A DNA stretch of 64,000 bases. Source: Schistocephalus solidus (Eukaryota > Platyhelminthes > Cestoda > Diphyllobothriidea > Diphyllobothriidae). The stretch covers positions 62,001 to 126,000 of the forward strand of contig WEDG01002934.1 of NCBI GenBank assembly GCA_017591395.1, given 5' to 3'. A program made the translations under genes and the position numbers. Below the pieces are notes generated by a model that worked only from the letters and a program-made list of their open reading frames with translations, made no database searches and was not told the DNA's origin. Position 1 is the first letter of the stretch, and the number at the start of each line of letters is the position of its first letter. Shown here one piece after another: positions 60,759 to 64,000 of this stretch.

Positions 60759-62383
60759 GTGTGCATGCGGATGTTTCTCTATAACCGGACGTCAATTATT
60801 TTACCAAAAGTCATAATTCATATCTACTTAGCCAAAAATGTTGGCTGTACAAATGCTTTTCATTGTCCTAATTTTGAAACTCTACAATACGTGCCAAATG
60901 GTTTTTGACTCTTTCAAGCGAGAAAGCTGCCTTCTTTGGGATAAGACTACCCACGCTACCTTCTCGATAGGAGATTTTATTTGAGCACTAACAGCATCTT
61001 GATATAAACGAGATTCACACAGAGTACTCTGCACGCTAGGTGTGCGCAATATTTGATGTTGTTAATATTTTTGGATCGATTACCTAAAGTTATTCATATT
61101 GAAATGACCGTCAAACATCTTTAATGTTTAGGTTTTAAGACATTACTTTATATAAGCATTTAATTATCCATCGAAAACCTGGGTAATGTCTGAAGGATTT
61201 TTCAGACTGGGATATCAGGTAGATTTTTCTTTTTGAGCTCACCCTGTTTTCTCTCAAACGACGGCATGTTTTTTGGTGTAAACATAGCATTTATTTCAAA
61301 TAATATGGAGTGTATGAAATTTAATTTTTGAGCTAATGTCCATAGTCCTAATTATTTAAATAAAAGGCGCAGAATTCAAGTTTGTGAAGGCAGTTGTCTC
61401 TGTAAAACCAGTAACAGAAAAATTTATTGTTGGACTTTTGCTGGTATTGTTTTATCGAAAAATTATCTATGCTAAATATAAAGCAGCTATTTCTTCGACA
61501 AATATTGCAAATCGTGAGTTTTACAGTCCGTTTAATAAAAACTTATTTAACAATCAGTAAGGTTACCCTTGAATTAGGCAGGAATGTGTTCAATTGCATT
61601 AAAGCTGTCATAAATACACTTCATTACATCCTGCAAACTGACAACACACAACGAACCACCAGAATATTTTGTAAGTAATTTCTAATCTGACACCTGGGTC
61701 AGAAATATTGAATTTGTTGTTGAAAAAGCTAAAAAGTGCACAACTAACGATTAAAGTTTTTTATTAGTTTCTCCTAAGTAGACTGCAAGTTAAAATGGCA
61801 TGGTTTGATAAATAACAAAAATAGCTTCGTACAAGTCACTTTACGCGCTGATAACATAATCGACCAGAACGAGCCCCAATATTCACGCTGTCGCTAGGAT
61901 TTGATTGGATTACCCCTGTCGGTATGCCCTGGAGCACAACCGCCCAGCAGTCCCCTTTGGTGTTTTTAGCGCCGAATGTGCCCAGTTCGCCAAAAAAGAT
62001 CGCTTACCGAACATGAGACCAAAACCTCTGAGCTGCTGGCACACAGCACAACAACGGTGAGGTAAACTGTTGTCAGGGCTGGCGTAGATATGTTTTACTG
62101 ACCAAGTGCATTTGTATTTGGAATGTTGCGTATTTCATAATCAGTTGACTTTCTCATGGACAAATCAGAAGTACAAGGATTTCCGATGCACTGGACCCTT
62201 TGTTTGGTCAGGTTTTTGATGGACCGTATGAATACAGTTAAGAAAAATAATACAGTGGATTAACGTGTGTTATTTTAGCATAGTTACACGTCTATTTTTA
62301 TAAGATGTTAAATGAATTGTTTCTACTAAAATTCCACTTCGGTAAGCGGCAACCAAAATCGAAGAATAATTTACACACGTTTG
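60759..62383. other. intron 11, first part: no gene recognised
   Basis: AT-rich, with a GC-richer patch at 61840-62090 of unknown nature. Confidence 0.5.
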
Positions 62384-62420
62384 CATATATATATAAATAT
62401 GTATATATATATATTTATAT
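62384..62420. repeat. (TA)n microsatellite left of the family A pair
   Basis: Interrupted TA run that abuts the satellite copy directly. Confidence 0.85.
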
Positions 62421-62785
62421 CGGGGAAATAATTTCTGAAATATTTAAGTGCGGGACATGGAGTCAGGTGATTCGGACATGACTTTTTAGGGTCAGATCCG
62501 AAATTTCAATGAACATTTTGGTCAAAGACAATCAATCACTGTGGATTAACCACGTAATGCCCATTCTACAAACAAGAGGTACCACAAGTAGTATGAATCT
62601 TACATGACAAAGAGGTTATACCGTAATTCCATCATCGATACTAGCTAAAAGCTCAGACACGGGTTTCATCGATGGTTCTGCTACTGCGTGACACAGCAAC
62701 GAGGGGTTCGGCTCCTCAGTGGGTCCTTCAGCGTTCTTTATGCAGTTTCTGGTAAACGGACTCCTGATAATTATCGGGGATATAT
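62421..62785 (+). repeat. family A satellite, single direct monomer
   Basis: One full-length unit from GAAATAATTTCTGAAAT to CTGATAATTATCGGGGATA, containing the marker blocks and the ribozyme region. It lies 26 kb from the main array and shows that the element also occurs as a solo copy. Confidence 0.88.
62652..62723 (-). ncRNA. hammerhead ribozyme of the solo family A copy (core intact)
   Basis: Minus strand: CTGAGGA 62713-62719, GAAA 62664-62667 and GTC 62656-62658. Stem I CCCA/TGAG has one mismatch, stem II GCCGA/TCGAT has one mismatch and one wobble, and the stem III palindrome is damaged (ACCCGTGT). Confidence 0.55.
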
Positions 62786-62916
62786 AATTTGTTGAATGGG
62801 AGTCCGTATACCAGAAACCTCATAAAGAACGCTCGGGGACCCACTAAGGAGCCAAACCCCTCGTTGATGTGTCACGCAGCAGCTAAAATATCGGCGAAAC
62901 ACTACCTTGGCTTTTA

Positions 62917-62919
<3 letters not shown>
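62786..62919 (-). repeat. family A satellite, partial inverted copy
   Basis: GAGTCCGTATACCAGAAACC to GGCGAAACACTACC is the reverse-oriented ribozyme-side part of the unit. It forms a head-to-head hairpin with the direct copy. Its ribozyme is broken (CTAAGGA). Confidence 0.8.

Positions 62920-62984
<65 letters not shown>
62920..62984. repeat. (TA)n microsatellite right of the family A pair
   Basis: About 65 bp of pure TA, the longest in the window. Confidence 0.95.
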
Positions 62985-62985
<1 letters not shown>

Positions 62986-63378
62986 TTCTGGTGGTTTGTT
63001 ATTTAACTCCTATACTTGTCTAAGGAATTCATGGCTAATATAAAGGCAAACAAGTCTTTCAAGCTGATAACGTGTTTATTACCAGAGATTTTTAAAATTT
63101 TTATTAGTCGAACAATTCATATCATCCAAATAATATTATCAAAAGAAGCGAATGGCACGGTCATGCGTCTTCATATACTTTAGGGTTCTGTGAACGGTAA
63201 ATATTTTTTTCTAGCAAAAGTATATGTTGACGGACCGCTTTGTACTCTTCATCCACTCTCCGTTTACAAAATATGAATGACATTGCATTTAAGTCACAAT
63301 TAGTGGACCTATTTTTATCTTGGAATGTGTGTTTCCTCTCAAGTCTTTAATACTAGCTTTTTTAACGTCAACTTTCAG
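62985..63378. other. intron 11, end: no feature
   Basis: AT-rich sequence up to the acceptor AACTTTCAG. Confidence 0.5.
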
Positions 63379-63533
63379 TGAAATGATTTTCTTTCGAACA
63401 AAAGAGGGCGTTCCGGGTCCAGTTGCTGAGTTCCTTCACTCGTTTTCCAGTGTTAATTACGTCGAAGTTACGTGGACCAAGCCAACCCAAATGAATGGTA
63501 TTTTGACAGGTTACATTATCGACGTCATCTCAG
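63379..63533 (+). CDS. nrg: neuroglian-like exon, start of FN3 domain 4
   Basis: Phase 2 in, phase 1 out, donor GTAGGT. After the completed Ser it reads EMIFFRTKEGVPGPVAEF, then VNYVEVTWTKPTQMNGILTG and YIIDVIS. T-x-E-G-V-P-x-P-V is the invariant FN3-3/FN3-4 boundary of neuroglian-type proteins, and W-x-K-P-x-x-x-N-G-x-L-T-G-Y is the C-strand region of FN3-4. The phase 1 end means the gene continues beyond the window. Confidence 0.95.
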
Positions 63534-64000
63534 GTAGGTTGTATTAAACACTGACCAGAGTGTATGTAGACCATGATAAAAGCTATACTTTAGACATGTT
63601 TAAACGTCTCTATCAAAAAGAATGTGAATATGAGGTTTGAAATTCCCATACATGTCATTCCAACTTCCAATTCCAACAAATATTTCGGTAACGAGCAGCT
63701 TAAGCATAGCTTAAAACAGCAAGCGCGCATACCGTAATCCAAATTATAAGTCTGCTTAATTACAATGGTAGCATGCAAAGGCGAAACCTGTATCGAGGCA
63801 CACGTATCACAAATTGGTCGGTTATTTTAAGAAAAACATGTTTACCGTAGTTAAAGTTCTTAATGTTGTTTATTCTGACGCACACGATGAATTCTTTTAA
63901 TTGATATCTTGCGAAAGATGTGACATAAACTTCACTTAATATATTCTGGTGTGACACTTGGGTATGAGGAAATTAAATTATTTAAATAATGGATAAACAT
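63534..64000. other. intron 12, start: no feature
   Basis: AT-rich intron sequence running to the end of the window. Confidence 0.5.

Larger units (their letters stand above)
6254..63533 (+). other. nrg: neuroglian/L1CAM-family gene, partial span (Ig2 to FN3-4)
   Basis: This span is one transcription unit built from the exons listed separately. The product is a type I membrane cell-adhesion receptor of the L1 family, which in animals mediates neuronal adhesion and links through ankyrin to the spectrin skeleton. Family landmarks seen in order are an Ig2 with CSVPRSTPPAKIRW, five further Ig segments, FN3-1 with WEPGSDNNAPIT, FN3-2 with PNNLVVSW, FN3-3 opening after GWSAEAKP, and FN3-4 opening with TKEGVPGPV. 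Splice phases match at nearly every junction. The two places that do not fit simply are described at the Ig3 and Ig6 exons. Signal peptide, Ig1, the end of FN3-4, FN3-5, the membrane helix and the cytoplasmic tail are outside the window. A contactin is less likely because the FN3-1 DNNAPI motif and the FN3-2 PNNLVVSW motif are L1-type. Confidence 0.92.

Overview
The window reads as one AT-rich piece of a eukaryotic, probably flatworm, genome. Thirteen exon pieces, one of them a candidate micro-exon, lie on the + strand between 6254 and 63533. They code for the middle of an L1CAM/neuroglian-family cell-adhesion receptor, from Ig domain 2 through Ig6 and FN3 domains 1-3 into FN3 domain 4. Exon order, reading phase and family landmarks agree, so this is one gene that runs off both ends of the window: the signal peptide and Ig1 are missing upstream, and the rest of FN3-4, FN3-5, the membrane segment and the ankyrin-binding tail are missing downstream. 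About 3.1 kb of roughly 57 kb is coding. The flatworm assignment is an inference from the repeat content (hammerhead-bearing satellites, Penelope-like elements), possibly a tapeworm; no sequence search was run.

Layout: 1-6253 is unassigned upstream/intron sequence. Exon Ig2a (6254-6436) is followed by an 18.9 kb intron. That intron holds a tandem tRNA-like repeat (family B, about 305-bp units, 7787-9255), a 355-bp satellite (family A, 9270-11610) interrupted by a Penelope-like fragment with 52-bp inverted arms, a 12-bp minisatellite, and a head-to-head pair of decayed Penelope-like retroelements (18944-22140). Then come the Ig2/Ig3 exon (25322-25648) and the Ig3 exon (27974-28137). A 10.2 kb intron follows, carrying a 7.6 kb family A array with forward and inverted halves (29030-36629) fused to another family B cluster (36630-37735). 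From 38378 to 63533 the Ig4-FN3-4 exons are closely spaced, with only a foldback repeat (58898-60012) and one small family A copy (62415-62925) between them.

The most striking content is catalytic RNA. Family A and family B, which otherwise look unrelated, each encode a hammerhead ribozyme: the catalytic core, stem I and stem II can be traced by eye, and in both families stem III is a perfect 8-nt palindrome with no loop, a form expected to work as a dimer. Family B also has tRNA-type A and B boxes. A third, weaker hammerhead motif sits at the 3' ends of both Penelope-like copies. This resembles the Sm-alpha satellites of schistosomes and metazoan retrozymes. Most family A copies are broken at core positions. 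In family B one copy (37581-37625) is fully intact by eye and three others keep the core.
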